A DNA stretch of 64,000 nt from Streptococcus azizii (GCF_001984715.1 NZ_MSPR01000010.1:30159-94158), one strand, 5' to 3'. Counted from the stretch's first letter, positions 26,710 through 38,454 are shown. Notes: generated by a model from the sequence alone, not told the origin. Numbers and translations are program-made.

Positions 26710-27456
26710 CTATAATTGAACTTGGTTGTATTTCTTTTCAAAGTGCTTCAGAACATCTTTTGAAACTTCGTTGTAGGGTGTGACACTTTCCAAGTTCCCT
26801 TTGACAATCGTCCGCATCGTTGCCTGAATATCCTCACAGGTGACAAGTGTAACTTCTGTTTGACCTTCAACATCATCAATGACATAGACGCTTTCTGGAG
26901 TAACTGATTGCACACTTGTTACAAGATAGGTATAGACGTTTTGCTTATCTGTCAAATAAATCTTCATCCCCTCTTTCGCTTTTTCAAGCGGTGAAAAGAG
27001 AGTCTCGCTCGCCCCAGCAATTCCAAAGATATGATGGCTGGCCAATGAATAATTGCCCTGACCCATTTCCTGAGTCTCCTTCATTGTCCCTGCTCCATAC
27101 ATGAGGGCTACATTCGACAAGCCTTTAAAAATAGGAAGATTCACATTCAAATCTGGAATCGCAATTCCTCCAATAACAGGCAATTCTTGGGCTTCCCATT
27201 GTGCCTTTAAAACAGCCTCAGTCGAGATAGATTCTACCTGTTCAAAATCAAAGGTAGTTTCTGCCTGCCTATTTTTCTCAATATCAGCTTCTGTAACCTT
27301 AGTCACCTGATAGCGATTACTATTCCAAGCAATAACCATATTGCGAATCGAGGTATTAAAAATCAAGGCGAGGGCAATCAGGAGAAAGACAGCTGCTAGG
27401 ACATTTCTCCAAATGCCACTGGTTTTCTTATTACTAGAACGTTTACGATTAGTCAT
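26710..27456 (-). CDS. srtA: Class A sortase
   Basis: 248 residues. N-terminal membrane anchor (about 17-34, NVLAAVFLLIALALIF) with the catalytic domain outside; joins LPXTG proteins to peptidoglycan. Catalytic triad: His in NYSLASHHIFG (about 142), Cys in VTLVTCED (207), Arg in TMRTIVKG (215). It follows gyrA by 6 bp, the standard streptococcal arrangement and probable read-through from gyrA. No LPXTG substrate gene lies in this window; the large surface protein at 57.4 kb lacks the motif. Confidence 0.97.
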   Translation of the reverse strand: MTNRKRSSNKKTSGIWRNVLAAVFLLIALALIFNTSIRNMVIAWNSNRYQVTKVTEADIEKNRQAETTFDFEQVESISTEAVLKAQWEAQELPVIGGIAIPDLNVNLPIFKGLSNVALMYGAGTMKETQEMGQGNYSLASHHIFGIAGASETLFSPLEKAKEGMKIYLTDKQNVYTYLVTSVQSVTPESVYVIDDVEGQTEVTLVTCEDIQATMRTIVKGNLESVTPYNEVSKDVLKHFEKKYNQVQL

Positions 27457-27462
27457 ATAAAA

Positions 27463-29910
27463 TTACTCTTCCTCTACATCTTTAGAATCTACAGCATCTA
27501 CTAAGGCGAAGGTGACGATACGAGCTTCTTCATCCAAGCGCATGACCTTTACCCCCATGGTCGCACGACCCGTTTGGGAGATATTGGCTACATTTGTCCG
27601 AATGATAACCCCTGTATCTGTAATCACCATAATATCTTCATCACCTGAAATCGTGGTCAATCCTGCTAGGTAACCATTCTTTTCTGCAACTTTAACCGTC
27701 TTGATTCCTTTACCACCACGACCCTTGGTTGGATATTCTGAGGCCAAGGTACGTTTTCCAAAACCGTTTTCTGTCAGGACCAGCACCTCTTGGTCATCTG
27801 AGACAACTGCAGCACCGACCAGGCAATCCCCTTCTCGGAGTCGCATACCCCGTACACCAGTTGCAATACGCCCCATATTTCGGACATCTGTCTCTGTGAA
27901 ACGAACAGCGTAGCCAAATTTAGACCCCATAATAACATCTGTCTGACCATCTGTCAAGAATACGTTAATCAATTCATCATCTTCTTTCAGATTTAGAGCC
28001 TTTAAACCATTCTGACGAATGTTACCAAATTCGGCAACGCTGGTCCGTTTGACAATCCCTTGACGTGTGGTAAAGAAGAGGTAATGCCCTTCTTCTTGCT
28101 CCCTGGTCACATTGATAATCGTTTGAATGGATTCATTTTCTTCCAATTTCAAGAGATTCACCACTGGTAAGCCCTTGGCTGTACGACCATATTCAGGGAT
28201 TTCATACCCTTTTAGACGGTAGACTCGGCCCTTATTAGTAAAGAAGAGGAGCCTATCATGCGTGCTAGTAGAAACCAATTCACGAACAAAATCATCATCT
28301 TTGACACCCGTTCCTTGAACACCGCGTCCTCCACGTTTTTGAGCATGGAATTCATCCTGGGCAAGACGTTTGATATAGCCTTGATTTGACAGCGTGATTA
28401 GCACATCTGTTTCTTCAATCAAGTCCTCATCTTCCAGTGATAAAACTTCTCCAACCATCAATTCTGTCCGACGAGGATCGGCATATTTGCGCTTAATTTC
28501 CTCTAGCTCGTCCTTAATAATCTGGACAACACGGGCTGGTTTGGCTAAAATATCTGCCAAATCTGCAATCAAGGCAAGCAGTTCATCGTATTCTGATTGG
28601 ATCTTATCGCGCTCCAATCCCGTCAAACGACGAAGGCGCATATCTAAAATCGCTTGACTTTGCCGTTCGGACAATGCAAAACGACTCATCAATTCAGCCT
28701 GAGCAATCGCATCGGTTTCACTGTTACGAATAACCCTGATGACTTCATCAATATGGTCTAGGGCAATCAGTAAACCTTCTAAAATATGGGCGCGTGCTTC
28801 AGCTTTTTCTTTATCAAATTGAGTTCGGCGGGTCACCACTTCTTTTTGATGTTCCACATATGCGTCCAAGATTTGGCGAACAGAGAGAATCTTTGGAACG
28901 CCATTTTGAATGGCTAACATATTGAAACTAAAGTTAGTTTGAAGCTGGGTTAGTTTGAAAAGGTTATTTAAAATAACATTAGCCGACGCATCGCGTCTCA
29001 CTTCAATGACAAAACGAACTCCCTCGCGATTGGATTCATCACGAACAGCGGTAATCCCATCGATACGTTTTTCCTGCACCAGACGAACAATATGCTCATG
29101 AACTTTTGTCTTATTGACCATGTAAGGAAATTCGGTAACAACGATACGCTCACGCCCATTCCCGTATTCCTCGATTTCTGTCCGAGAGCGCAGGACAATA
29201 GACCCTTTCCCGGTTTCATAAGCACGGTGAATCCCTGATTTCCCCATGACAAGAGCACCCGTTGGAAAATCAGGTCCTGGCAAGACTTCCATAATATCCC
29301 GAGTGGTCGCTTCTGGATTATCGATAATCAAATTGACCGCTTCAATCGTCTCACCAAGATTGTGGGGAGGAATATTCGTCGCCATCCCTACCGCAATACC
29401 TGTAGTACCATTGACTAGGAGGTTTGGAAAACGGGCAGGCAGTACCTCTGGCTCGCGCTCACTAGCATCATAGTTATCTGCAAAATTGACGGTGTTCTTG
29501 TTGATGTCTCGCAACATTTCAAGAGCAATTTTAGTCATGCGCGCCTCAGTATACCGCTGGGCAGCCGCTCCGTCTCCGTCCATTGAACCAAAGTTTCCAT
29601 GTCCATCCACTAGCATGCAACGGTAGCTCCACCATTGAGCCATCCGGACCATCGCCTCATAAATCGCACTATCACCATGCGGGTGGTATTTACCCATGAC
29701 ATCCCCGGTAATACGAGCGGATTTTTTATGCGGTTTATCTGGCGTAATCCCCAATTCATTCATCCCGTACAAAATGCGACGGTGAACGGGCTTTAGACCA
29801 TCTCTCACATCAGGAAGGGCTCGTGCGACAATAACGCTCATTGCATAATCAATGAAGCTAGTCTTCATTTCGCTAGTCAGATTTACATCTACTAAATTTT
29901 TATCCTGCAT
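27463..29910 (-). CDS. gyrA: DNA gyrase subunit A
   Basis: 815 residues, full length. Introduces negative supercoils with GyrB. Catalytic tyrosine in [11 protein letters not shown] (near residue 120). The quinolone-resistance region reads [17 protein letters not shown] with Ser81 and Glu85, the sensitive-type residues. GyrA-box in the C-terminal domain: [10 protein letters not shown] near residue 530. Divergent from ldh across 190 bp with AT-rich promoter sequence (TATAAT-like hexamers near 29940). Confidence 0.98.
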   Translation of the reverse strand: MQDKNLVDVNLTSEMKTSFIDYAMSVIVARALPDVRDGLKPVHRRILYGMNELGITPDKPHKKSARITGDVMGKYHPHGDSAIYEAMVRMAQWWSYRCMLVDGHGNFGSMDGDGAAAQRYTEARMTKIALEMLRDINKNTVNFADNYDASEREPEVLPARFPNLLVNGTTGIAVGMATNIPPHNLGETIEAVNLIIDNPEATTRDIMEVLPGPDFPTGALVMGKSGIHRAYETGKGSIVLRSRTEIEEYGNGRERIVVTEFPYMVNKTKVHEHIVRLVQEKRIDGITAVRDESNREGVRFVIEVRRDASANVILNNLFKLTQLQTNFSFNMLAIQNGVPKILSVRQILDAYVEHQKEVVTRRTQFDKEKAEARAHILEGLLIALDHIDEVIRVIRNSETDAIAQAELMSRFALSERQSQAILDMRLRRLTGLERDKIQSEYDELLALIADLADILAKPARVVQIIKDELEEIKRKYADPRRTELMVGEVLSLEDEDLIEETDVLITLSNQGYIKRLAQDEFHAQKRGGRGVQGTGVKDDDFVRELVSTSTHDRLLFFTNKGRVYRLKGYEIPEYGRTAKGLPVVNLLKLEENESIQTIINVTREQEEGHYLFFTTRQGIVKRTSVAEFGNIRQNGLKALNLKEDDELINVFLTDGQTDVIMGSKFGYAVRFTETDVRNMGRIATGVRGMRLREGDCLVGAAVVSDDQEVLVLTENGFGKRTLASEYPTKGRGGKGIKTVKVAEKNGYLAGLTTISGDEDIMVITDTGVIIRTNVANISQTGRATMGVKVMRLDEEARIVTFALVDAVDSKDVEEE

Positions 29911-29957
29911 TAAATCTGTCTCTTTTCTCTAGAAAGTATCTATTATATTATAACATA

Positions 29958-29976
29958 TTGTGAAGAAATTTTCTTG
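29958..29976. promoter_or_regulatory. Possible Rex operator in the gyrA-ldh gap
   Basis: TTGTGAAGAAATTTTCTTG approaches the Rex palindrome (TTGTGA-N6-TCACAA) with mismatches in the right half. It lies about 65 bp upstream of the ldh -35. Weak evidence; based on half-site similarity and known Rex control of ldh in relatives. Confidence 0.3.
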
Positions 29977-30019
29977 CTGGCAAGCTGTAATGTAAACATT
30001 TTCAAAGCGTCTTTCACAA

Positions 30020-30048
30020 GTGACAAAGTACCTAAAAAGTGCTAGAAT
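30020..30048 (+). promoter_or_regulatory. ldh promoter
   Basis: -35 GTGACA (30020-30025), 17-nt spacer, extended -10 TGCTAGAAT (hexamer 30043-30048). The leader then contains a small hairpin TTGGGAC-GTGA-GTCCCCAA before AAGGAG and the ATG at 30102. Confidence 0.7.
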
Positions 30049-30098
30049 GATAGATGATTGGGACGTGAGTCCCCAAATAAAACTAAGGAGATGTTTAG

Positions 30099-31084
<986 letters not shown>

Positions 31085-31085
<1 letters not shown>

Positions 31086-31241
31086 TACTCACTAAAAATC
31101 AAAAAGCAAACTAGGAAGCTAGCCCAAGGTTGCTTCTATACCTCTAAGGACTATAGAAGGTGGCAGCTCGAACTGGAGAAAGCCAATGACCTCCGTAAAG
31201 TACGGCAAGGCTGACGAGGTTTGAAGAAATTTGAAGAGTAT
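31085..31241 (+). repeat. RUP-like repeat, copy 5, abutting the ldh stop
   Basis: 157 bp from ATACTCACTAAAAATCAAAA to TTTGAAGAAATTTGAAGAGTAT. Interior GCAAACTAGGAAGCTAGCCC and GTACGGCAAGGCTGACGAGG is the closest match in the window to the pneumococcal RUP consensus. Its first base is the last base of the ldh stop codon. Confidence 0.85.
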
Positions 31242-31258
31242 AAAATAAATAAAAAGAA

Positions 31259-31290
31259 GGAGTTGAGCAAGATGCTCAGCTCCATTTTTA
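31259..31290. terminator. Bidirectional terminator between ldh and the nucleoside importer operon
   Basis: Stem GGAGTTGAGCA / TGCTCAGCTCC with AGA loop; followed by ATTTTTATT on the plus strand and TTCTTTTTATT on the minus strand. Confidence 0.8.
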
Positions 31291-32244
31291 TTATTTAGAT
31301 TTGATATAGTTGATACCATCTGCTTTCGGTGCTACTGCTTTTCCAAAGAAAGCTGCTAGGGCCACTACCGTAATTAGGTAAGGTGCAATCTGTAGATACA
31401 CAGTAGGAACTTGTGAAAGACCTGGAAGCTGGGCGCCAATAACTGCCAAACTTTGAGACAAACCAAAGAATAGACTAGCCAGCATGGCACCAAGTGGATT
31501 CCATTTACCGAAAATCACAGCTGCGAGAGCGATGAAGCCAGATCCGACAATAGTCGTTGCTGAGAAGTTAATATTAACGGTTTGGGCACTGACAGCACCT
31601 CCAACGCCACCGAGAAAACCAGCAATAAGAACACCAGCATAGCGCATCAGATATACATTGATACCTAATGTATCAGCAGCTTGTGGATGCTCACCAACTG
31701 AACGAAGACGCAAACCAAATTTCGTTTTATAAAGAATAAACCAAGATAGAAAGGCCATGGCGATGGCGATATAGCCCATTAAACTGGTATTTTTAAAGAA
31801 CACATCCCCAATGACTGGAATCTTTTCCAACACTGGAAATGAAAATTTACCAAATGATTCTGGAATGCTATCTGTCTGCCCCTTGTGGTACAGAACCTTG
31901 ACCAGAAAAACGGATAAAGCAGGTGCTAGTAGATTGAGGACCGTTCCTGATACGACATGGTCTGCACGAAAATGAATGGTTGCTACTGCGTGGATAATCG
32001 CAAACAGCAAGCCAGCTACTCCACCGACCAAGACAGCTAACAGCGGAGTTGTCTTTCCAAAAATACTGGCAAATTCAATATTAAATACAACTCCAGCAAA
32101 AGCACCGATTACCATGATGCCTTCCAGTCCCACATTGACAATACCAGCACGTTCAGAGAATACTCCGCCAAGACTAGTAAAAATAAGGGGAGCTGAATAA
32201 ATCAACATTTGCGAAACAAGCAGCGTTACGATTGTCAGATTCAT
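31291..32244 (-). CDS. nupQ: Nucleoside ABC importer permease (NupQ-like)
   Basis: 317 residues, polytopic, in the branched-chain-type permease family (BPD_transp_2). Hydrophobic segments throughout; conserved ERAGIVNVGLEGIMVIGAF near the N-terminus and GGVGGAVSAQTVNINFS later. Second permease of the PnrA/BmpA-type purine or general nucleoside importer. It follows nupP by 2 bp and ends the operon before the terminator. Confidence 0.92.
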   Translation of the reverse strand: MNLTIVTLLVSQMLIYSAPLIFTSLGGVFSERAGIVNVGLEGIMVIGAFAGVVFNIEFASIFGKTTPLLAVLVGGVAGLLFAIIHAVATIHFRADHVVSGTVLNLLAPALSVFLVKVLYHKGQTDSIPESFGKFSFPVLEKIPVIGDVFFKNTSLMGYIAIAMAFLSWFILYKTKFGLRLRSVGEHPQAADTLGINVYLMRYAGVLIAGFLGGVGGAVSAQTVNINFSATTIVGSGFIALAAVIFGKWNPLGAMLASLFFGLSQSLAVIGAQLPGLSQVPTVYLQIAPYLITVVALAAFFGKAVAPKADGINYIKSK

Positions 32245-32246
32245 AC

Positions 32247-33308
32247 CTAGTTAGCTCCTTTCGCTTTTTTTCTACGTTTTAATAATTGTTCAAAGATGAA
32301 TTTAACACCGACAAAGAAGATGATAGAGGCGGTGACTACGTTGATCAATTCAGGTGGAATCTGCGCCTTCACCATACCAGGTGCTCCGATTGACAAGGTT
32401 CCAAATAAGAAAGCGGCAAAGGGAATTCCTAACGGCGAATTAGAGGCCAGTAAAGCTACAGACATTCCATTAAAGCCAATATCTAAATTTCCACCTTGAG
32501 TATAGACATTTTGGAAGGTCCCAAGTCCCTGAATAGCACCACCGATACCTGCCAAGGCACCTGAGATAATCATGGAGAGAATGATGGTCCGCTTAGCAGA
32601 CATTCCTGCGTAATCAGAAGCCGTTGGATTGAGTCCCACAGAACGAATCTCAAACCCAAGGGTTGTTTTAGTCAGTAGGAACCAAATGATTATCACGGCA
32701 ATAATGGCAAAGAAAATCCCAATATTTATCCGAGAATTTGCTGTTAGCTCTGTCAGCCAATCCAAACGATAGGAGGCATTGGCTGAGATATTGATACTAG
32801 AATCCTTGTTCTTCATCAAATCAGCCGCAAAGACATTGCGAATAATATAGTTACTCGTATACAGTAAGATGTAGTTCATCATAATGGTCACAATCACCTC
32901 ACTCGTTCCAAGATAGGCACGTAAAACTCCTGGAATTGCTCCTGCAAGCCCCCCTGCTATCATCGCAACTAAAACAGTTGCAAGGATTAACAAAGGACGT
33001 GGCAAATCTGGATTGGCTAAGGCAAACCAAGCTGCAAATACCCAGCCTACAAGTGCTTGACCTGAAAGCCCCACGTTAAAGAATCCGGCACGACTAGCTA
33101 CTGCAAATCCTAGCGCTGTAAAGATGAGTGGAGCCATAGCCGCAAAAATCTCCCCGATAGATTTTACAGAGCCAAAAGCCGAATAAAATAATTGATCATA
33201 ACCTGCAATAGGGTCATAGCCAAACACAAGCATGATGATAGCTCCTAGTAATAAGCCAGACACAACCGCAAGTAGGGGGAGGGTTATGTTTTGTAACTTC
33301 TTAGCCAT
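32247..33308 (-). CDS. nupP: Nucleoside ABC importer permease (NupP-like)
   Basis: 353 residues from the ATG at 33308, chosen because AAGGAGG lies just upstream; it then overlaps the ATPase gene by 8 bp. Polytopic permease with the family block ASRAGFFNVGLSGQALVGWVFAAWF and GLNPTASDYAGMSAKRTIILSM. The C-terminus KRRKKAKGAN is basic. Forms the membrane pore with the NupQ-like protein. Confidence 0.92.
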   Translation of the reverse strand: MAKKLQNITLPLLAVVSGLLLGAIIMLVFGYDPIAGYDQLFYSAFGSVKSIGEIFAAMAPLIFTALGFAVASRAGFFNVGLSGQALVGWVFAAWFALANPDLPRPLLILATVLVAMIAGGLAGAIPGVLRAYLGTSEVIVTIMMNYILLYTSNYIIRNVFAADLMKNKDSSINISANASYRLDWLTELTANSRINIGIFFAIIAVIIIWFLLTKTTLGFEIRSVGLNPTASDYAGMSAKRTIILSMIISGALAGIGGAIQGLGTFQNVYTQGGNLDIGFNGMSVALLASNSPLGIPFAAFLFGTLSIGAPGMVKAQIPPELINVVTASIIFFVGVKFIFEQLLKRRKKAKGAN

Positions 33309-34836
33309 TTGCTTCCTCCTTTTCCAGTTTTCCACCAGCCATTAGGAATCCTAGTTCTTGTTTATTGGTCTTTTCAGGATCCACAATACCATGAATAACA
33401 CCATCGTGAATCACTGCAATACGATCTGATACATCCAAAATTTCATCCAATTCAAAGCTAACGACCAGTACAGCCTTTCCTTTATCACGCTCTGCTATAA
33501 GACGTTTCCGGATATATTCAATCGCTCCAACATCAAGACCACGCGTTGGTTGACTGACAATCAATAAATCAGGATTGCGATCAATTTCTCGTGCAATAAT
33601 AGCTTTCTGCTGGTTTCCTCCAGAAAGAGCCTTGGCTGGGACAAGCTCACTCGCACCACGAACGTCAAATTCTTCCATCAATTCACGAGCTTTTTGGTTT
33701 ATCACATCATAATTCAAGATTCCATTTTTGGAAATCGGCTCCTTATAATAGGTCTGTAAAGCGATATTTTCAGCCACAGTCATCTGCAAGACTAGGCCAT
33801 CACGGTGACGGTCTTCTGGCACATGGCTCACATTCATCTCGGTAATTTTCCGAGGTGGTTTTCCGACTACTTCTGTGCCTTTAATGAAAATTTGACCAGA
33901 CTTTACCTTGCGAAGTCCTGTAATCGCTTGAATAAGCTCGCTTTGGCCATTTCCATCAATCCCTGCAATCCCAACAACTTCCCCTGCTCGAACATCAAGC
34001 GATAGGCCTTTTACAGCTGGAATTCCTCGATTCTCATGAACAACTAAATCTCTAATAGATAAGACAACCTCTTTTGGATCTGCTGCTACTTTCTCTGTCT
34101 TAAAGGATACGGAGCGTCCAACCATCCACTCTGCCAAGTCTTTATTGCTTGCTCCAGCAACTTCAACTGTTTCAATCGATTTTCCGCGACGGATAACCGT
34201 TACGCTATCAGCAACCGCACGGATTTCGTCTAACTTATGAGTAATTAGAATAATGGATTTTCCTTCTTGAACCAGAGTCTTCATGATTTTGAGAAGTTCT
34301 GTGATTTCTGCTGGTGTCAAAACAGCTGTCGGCTCATCAAAAATCAATAAATCGGCCCCACGGTAGAGAGTCTTGAGAATCTCCACTCGCTGTTGGGCGC
34401 CCACTGAAATATCCGCCACTTTGGCAGTTGGATCCATCTCTAAACCATATTTAGCTGATAATTCTTTAATATCCTTGATAGCCTGTTTAATATCTATCAC
34501 ACCAGCTTTTGTGGTTTCACTTCCTAAAATAATATTCTCAGCAACCGTAAAAGCATCCACGAGCATAAAGTGCTGGTGAACCATCCCAATTCCTAAATGC
34601 GCTGCCTTGGATGGGGAATCAATTGTTACAACTTGACCATTTATAGCAATTTCTCCACTTGTCGGTTCTAAGAGGCCCGCAAGCATATTCATCAATGTAG
34701 ACTTACCTGCACCGTTTTCTCCTAAAAGGGCATGAATCTCTCCACGTCTGACATTTAAATTGATATGATCATTTGCTACAAAATCACCAAAGATCTTTGT
34801 GATTTCTCGCATCTCAATGACATAATCTTTTGTCAT
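33301..34836 (-). CDS. nupO: Nucleoside ABC importer ATPase (two fused ATPase domains)
   Basis: 511 residues with two ATPase domains, as in sugar/nucleoside (CUT2-type) importers. Domain 1: Walker A GENGAGKST (about 37-45), Walker B LLIFDEPTAVLTP. Domain 2: degenerate Walker A GIDGNGQSE, signature ALSGGNQQK, Walker B-like LLIVSQPTRGLD without the catalytic Glu. Lies 138 bp behind the binding-protein gene with a strong hairpin between, so it is probably expressed less than the lipoprotein. Confidence 0.95.
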   Translation of the reverse strand: MTKDYVIEMREITKIFGDFVANDHINLNVRRGEIHALLGENGAGKSTLMNMLAGLLEPTSGEIAINGQVVTIDSPSKAAHLGIGMVHQHFMLVDAFTVAENIILGSETTKAGVIDIKQAIKDIKELSAKYGLEMDPTAKVADISVGAQQRVEILKTLYRGADLLIFDEPTAVLTPAEITELLKIMKTLVQEGKSIILITHKLDEIRAVADSVTVIRRGKSIETVEVAGASNKDLAEWMVGRSVSFKTEKVAADPKEVVLSIRDLVVHENRGIPAVKGLSLDVRAGEVVGIAGIDGNGQSELIQAITGLRKVKSGQIFIKGTEVVGKPPRKITEMNVSHVPEDRHRDGLVLQMTVAENIALQTYYKEPISKNGILNYDVINQKARELMEEFDVRGASELVPAKALSGGNQQKAIIAREIDRNPDLLIVSQPTRGLDVGAIEYIRKRLIAERDKGKAVLVVSFELDEILDVSDRIAVIHDGVIHGIVDPEKTNKQELGFLMAGGKLEKEEANG

Positions 34837-34928
34837 AATCTTCTTTCCTTTCGGACTATATTTTGTCAGTAAAACCCACCAAACATGGATTGATAGGCTT
34901 TACTGAAATCATACAATCTCAATTCCTA

Positions 34929-34956
34929 AAACGGCGACCGAGTCAGGTCGCCGTTT
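34929..34956 (-). terminator. Intergenic hairpin between binding protein and ATPase genes
   Basis: 11-bp perfect stem AAACGGCGACC / GGTCGCCGTTT with 6-nt loop. Only short T runs follow, so it may attenuate or protect the 3' end of the lipoprotein message rather than stop all transcription. Confidence 0.6.
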
Positions 34957-34974
34957 CGGATCACAAACTATCTA

Positions 34975-36042
34975 TTATTTTTTCTCAGGTGCTTCTGGCA
35001 CTTCAACTTTTTTATCCAAGATATCTTTCTTAGCAGCTGCTACTGCTTCTGAAGTATCACTTGAAAGATTTGTTTCAGCCAAGTCTACCCCTTTATCAGC
35101 CAGTGAGAATGTGATGATTTCACCACCAGGAAATTCTCCCTTAAGAGCTTTGTTGGCAATATCTTTTACAGAAGTACCCACTTCTTTAAGAGTGGAAGCC
35201 AATACGAAGTTCGACTCTTTTCCATCTTTTGAAGTATATTTACCTTCTGCTGACTGGTCACGGTCTACCCCGATTACCCAAACCTTATCTGCTTCGTTAC
35301 GTGTTTCGTTCTCTGCTTTCGCCGCTGCAAAGACACCGTTACCCGTACCTCCTGATGCGTGGAAGATTACATCTGCTCCAGCAGCATATTGAGCAGCAGC
35401 CAAGGTCTGACCTTTCGCTGCATCCGCAAATGAACCTGCATAGTCAACCGTTACTTTAATATCTTTATTAACAGATTTTACACCTGCTACGAAACCTGCT
35501 TCAAAACGGTCGATGATGACAGATTCCATACCACCGATAAAGCCTACATGATTTGTTTTCGTTGACTTAGCAGCCGCTACACCAGCAAGATAAGATGCCT
35601 CGTGGTCTGCAAAGCCTACGCTAGCTACGTTCTTTTGATCTTTTACAACACTATCAACAATAACATAGTTAGTATCAGGATTGTTTGGCGCTACTTCAGC
35701 AATCGCATTTTCCAAGGCAAAACCGATACCAAATATCAAGTTGTAACCACCTGAAACAGCTGAATCAAGGTTTGTTACATAATCAGATTCACTACCGGAT
35801 TGGAAGTAGGTATACCCTTCATCTTTCTTAAGACTATTCTCTTCTCCCCATGCAGTCAAACCTTCCCAAGCTGATTGGTTAAATGAACGGTCGTCAACAC
35901 CACCGACGTCAGTGACAACTGCTGCTTTTACTGCTGAATCAGCGCTTGAGCTTGAATCATTCTTAGCTGCACGGTTACCACAAGCAGCAAGTGCTACAGT
36001 TGCAAGAGTTGCAACACCTAAACCAATAAGTTTTTTGTTCAT
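34975..36042 (-). CDS. pnrA: Nucleoside-binding lipoprotein (PnrA/BmpA family)
   Basis: 355 residues. Signal peptide with lipobox LALAAC-type ending at C21 (ATVALAACGN), then a serine-rich linker and the BMP fold. Family motifs: VTDVGGVDDRSFNQSAWEGL (about 43-62) and WVIGVDRDQSAEGKYTSKDG. The pneumococcal homologue binds purine nucleosides; the neighbouring cdd, deoC and pdp genes also suggest pyrimidine nucleoside use. GGAGGG lies upstream of the ATG. Confidence 0.95.
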   Translation of the reverse strand: MNKKLIGLGVATLATVALAACGNRAAKNDSSSSADSAVKAAVVTDVGGVDDRSFNQSAWEGLTAWGEENSLKKDEGYTYFQSGSESDYVTNLDSAVSGGYNLIFGIGFALENAIAEVAPNNPDTNYVIVDSVVKDQKNVASVGFADHEASYLAGVAAAKSTKTNHVGFIGGMESVIIDRFEAGFVAGVKSVNKDIKVTVDYAGSFADAAKGQTLAAAQYAAGADVIFHASGGTGNGVFAAAKAENETRNEADKVWVIGVDRDQSAEGKYTSKDGKESNFVLASTLKEVGTSVKDIANKALKGEFPGGEIITFSLADKGVDLAETNLSSDTSEAVAAAKKDILDKKVEVPEAPEKK

Positions 36043-36122
36043 TTCTGAACCCTCCTAAAAATTCTTTGTGCAACTTTCGTTGCAAAATGGAAATGATGCA
36101 GTCAAATAACTGCCTTACAGAC

Positions 36123-36512
36123 CTAGCTTAAGTCTGTAAAAGAATACGGAAGTAATTCCCCGACTGTCATCTCGACTGTCGATTTATCTTTAGCAACCAA
36201 TGTTACAGTTAAGTCCGGTTCAAAAAATTCTGCCATAACTTGACGACATGCGCCACATGGCGATACCGGCTTTTCTGTCTCACCATAGACGATTAACTCC
36301 GAAAACTCCAACACTCCTTCTGAAACAGCTTTGAAAATTGCTGTCCTCTCGCCACAGTTTGTCAGACCGAAGCTAGCATTTTCAATATTAACACCTGTAA
36401 AGACCTGCCCGTCTTTAGCAACTAATACAGCACCGATAGGAAAGTGGGAATAAGGAACATAGGCTTTTTTACTAACTTCAATAGATAAATCAATTAAATC
36501 AGTAGTCGCCAT
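36123..36512 (-). CDS. cdd: Cytidine deaminase
   Basis: 129 residues, the small homotetrameric zinc enzyme. Deaminates cytidine and deoxycytidine to uridine forms. Zinc/catalytic motif NCGERTAIF with the proton-shuttling Glu, and [13 protein letters not shown] with two cysteines. Starts inside the end of deoC (14-bp overlap), feeding uridine to the phosphorylase encoded two genes upstream. Confidence 0.96.
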   Translation of the reverse strand: MATTDLIDLSIEVSKKAYVPYSHFPIGAVLVAKDGQVFTGVNIENASFGLTNCGERTAIFKAVSEGVLEFSELIVYGETEKPVSPCGACRQVMAEFFEPDLTVTLVAKDKSTVEMTVGELLPYSFTDLS

Positions 36513-37161
36513 CTGCCTTTTCTCCCTTCATAATTGCTACACCAGAAGAGGCTCCAATACGAGTCGCACCTGCGTCAATAAAGGCTTTTGCATCATCGTA
36601 AGAGCGAGCTCCACCAGATGCTTTTACCCCCATATCTGGACCGACTGTTTTCCTCATCAAGGCTACATCTTCCACCGTAGCACCACCAGTTGAAAAACCT
36701 GTAGAAGTCTTGACAAAGTCAGCGCCCGCTTCTTGTGACAACTGACATGCTTTTACTTTTTCATCATCTGTCAATAGACAGGTTTCAATAATTACCTTGA
36801 CCAATTTATCGCCACTTGCTTCTACAACCGCTTGAATATCTTTCAATACAAGATCATAATCTTGCGCTTTAAGGGCTCCGACATTGATGACCATATCAAT
36901 TTCATCTGCCCCATTTGCAATCGCATCCTTGGTTTCAAAGGCCTTGACTGCTGATGTATTGGCCCCTAGAGGGAAACCGATGACCGTGCAAACTTTCACA
37001 TCTGTATCTTTTAGTTCCTGAGCTGAAAGAGCCACCCAAGTTGGATTGACGCAGACACTTGCAAAGTCGTACGCTTTCGCTTCTTCAATAATTGCTAGGA
37101 TTTGCTCTTCTGTTGCATTGGGTTTAAGCAATGTATGATCAATATATTTATTTAATTTCAT
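36499..37161 (-). CDS. deoC: Deoxyribose-phosphate aldolase
   Basis: 220 residues. Splits 2-deoxyribose 5-phosphate to glyceraldehyde 3-phosphate and acetaldehyde. Schiff-base lysine in [15 protein letters not shown] (K151) and second active lysine in [15 protein letters not shown] (K180). Lies between pdp (15-bp gap) and cdd (overlap), a classic nucleoside catabolic order. Confidence 0.97.
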   Translation of the reverse strand: MKLNKYIDHTLLKPNATEEQILAIIEEAKAYDFASVCVNPTWVALSAQELKDTDVKVCTVIGFPLGANTSAVKAFETKDAIANGADEIDMVINVGALKAQDYDLVLKDIQAVVEASGDKLVKVIIETCLLTDDEKVKACQLSQEAGADFVKTSTGFSTGGATVEDVALMRKTVGPDMGVKASGGARSYDDAKAFIDAGATRIGASSGVAIMKGEKADGDY

Positions 37162-37176
37162 GTTTTTCTCCGTACA

Positions 37177-38454
37177 TTATGATACAATTTCGATAATTTC
37201 TTTCGGCTTTACGCTCATATTCCCTATTTTAACATTTTTTTGGAAATTTGTAAGCATATTTTCTGAAATATTTTCATTTGCAAAAATAGTTGCGATTTCC
37301 TGACCTTCTTTGACGGCTTCTCCAACTTTTTTATGAAAGACAATTCCTGTCTCATAGTCAAGCGAATCTGTCTTGACTGCCCGACCTGCGCCCAGTTTCA
37401 TGGCAAACAAGCCAAATTCCAAAGCTGGTAGAGCTGTAATAACCCCACTTTTCTGGGCGAGCACTGGTACTTGATAAGAAACTTGCACCTGACGATACAA
37501 ATCTTCTAGCTCCCCTCCCTGAGCAACTATCATTTCTTCAAATTTTTGAAGGGCAGAGCCATCCAACAAGTGCTTACGGACTTCTTCTACTGTCTTTTTA
37601 ACATCAGCAAGCCCCAGCATGATTTGTGCCAATTCACAAATAAATTCGGTCACATCCTCACGTCCCTTGCCCTGCAAAATCTCCAAGGCTTCTAAAATTT
37701 CAAGCCGATTTCCGATACTTGTCCCGACTGGTTGGGACATGTCAGTAATCACAGCAACCGTCTTTCTGCCGACTGCCTTTCCGAGTTCAACCATGGTTTG
37801 TGCTAATTGGCGAGCATCCTCTATGTTTTTCATAAAAGCGCCTTCACCAACTGTTACATCCAGTAAAATCGCATCAGCCCCTGCCGCAATTTTCTTAGAC
37901 ATAACAGAACTTGCAATCAAGGGAATAATATCAACTGTTGCAGTCACATCCCTAAGGGCATAGAGCAATTTATCCGCCTTGACCATATTATCCGATTGAC
38001 CGATAACCGCTAGACCAATGTCTTGTACCTGCTGGATAAACTGGTCTTGTGTCACTTCAATCTGGTAACCCCTGATAGATTCTAGCTTATCTAGAGTACC
38101 TCCTGTATGCCCCAAGCCACGACCACTCATTTTGGCAACCGGAACACCAAAACTAGCCACTAGTGGAGCTAGAATCAAGGTTACCTTATCACCAACACCT
38201 CCAGTGGAGTGCTTATCCACTTTAATACCTGAAATGGCTGACAAATCAATTTCTTCACCACTTGCGACCATTGCCATGGTTAAATCAGAGATTTCCCTTG
38301 TAGACATCCCCCTAAAGTAAACTGCCATAGCAAATGCAGCCATCTGATAATCTGGGATACTGCCTGTAGCGTAGCCACTAATCAGCCAGTTTACTTCATC
38401 TGTCGTCAGTTCATGACCATCTCGCTTTTTCTGAATTAAGTCGACCGTCCTCAT
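37177..38454 (-). CDS. pdp: Pyrimidine-nucleoside phosphorylase
   Basis: 425 residues. Phosphorolyses uridine and (deoxy)thymidine to the base and (deoxy)ribose 1-phosphate. Family signature SGRGLGHTGGTLDKLESI (about 108-125) and the phosphate site KVDKHSTGGVGDKVTL. C-terminal barrel-sandwich domain includes GAGRAVKTDSLDYETGIVFHKKVGE. Starts 4 bp before the stop of the methyltransferase gene, so translation is probably coupled. Confidence 0.96.
   Translation of the reverse strand: MRTVDLIQKKRDGHELTTDEVNWLISGYATGSIPDYQMAAFAMAVYFRGMSTREISDLTMAMVASGEEIDLSAISGIKVDKHSTGGVGDKVTLILAPLVASFGVPVAKMSGRGLGHTGGTLDKLESIRGYQIEVTQDQFIQQVQDIGLAVIGQSDNMVKADKLLYALRDVTATVDIIPLIASSVMSKKIAAGADAILLDVTVGEGAFMKNIEDARQLAQTMVELGKAVGRKTVAVITDMSQPVGTSIGNRLEILEALEILQGKGREDVTEFICELAQIMLGLADVKKTVEEVRKHLLDGSALQKFEEMIVAQGGELEDLYRQVQVSYQVPVLAQKSGVITALPALEFGLFAMKLGAGRAVKTDSLDYETGIVFHKKVGEAVKEGQEIATIFANENISENMLTNFQKNVKIGNMSVKPKEIIEIVS

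Noticed and set aside
27463..29910. Quinolone-resistance mutation in gyrA
   Set aside because: The hot-spot residues are Ser81 and Glu85, the wild-type state.
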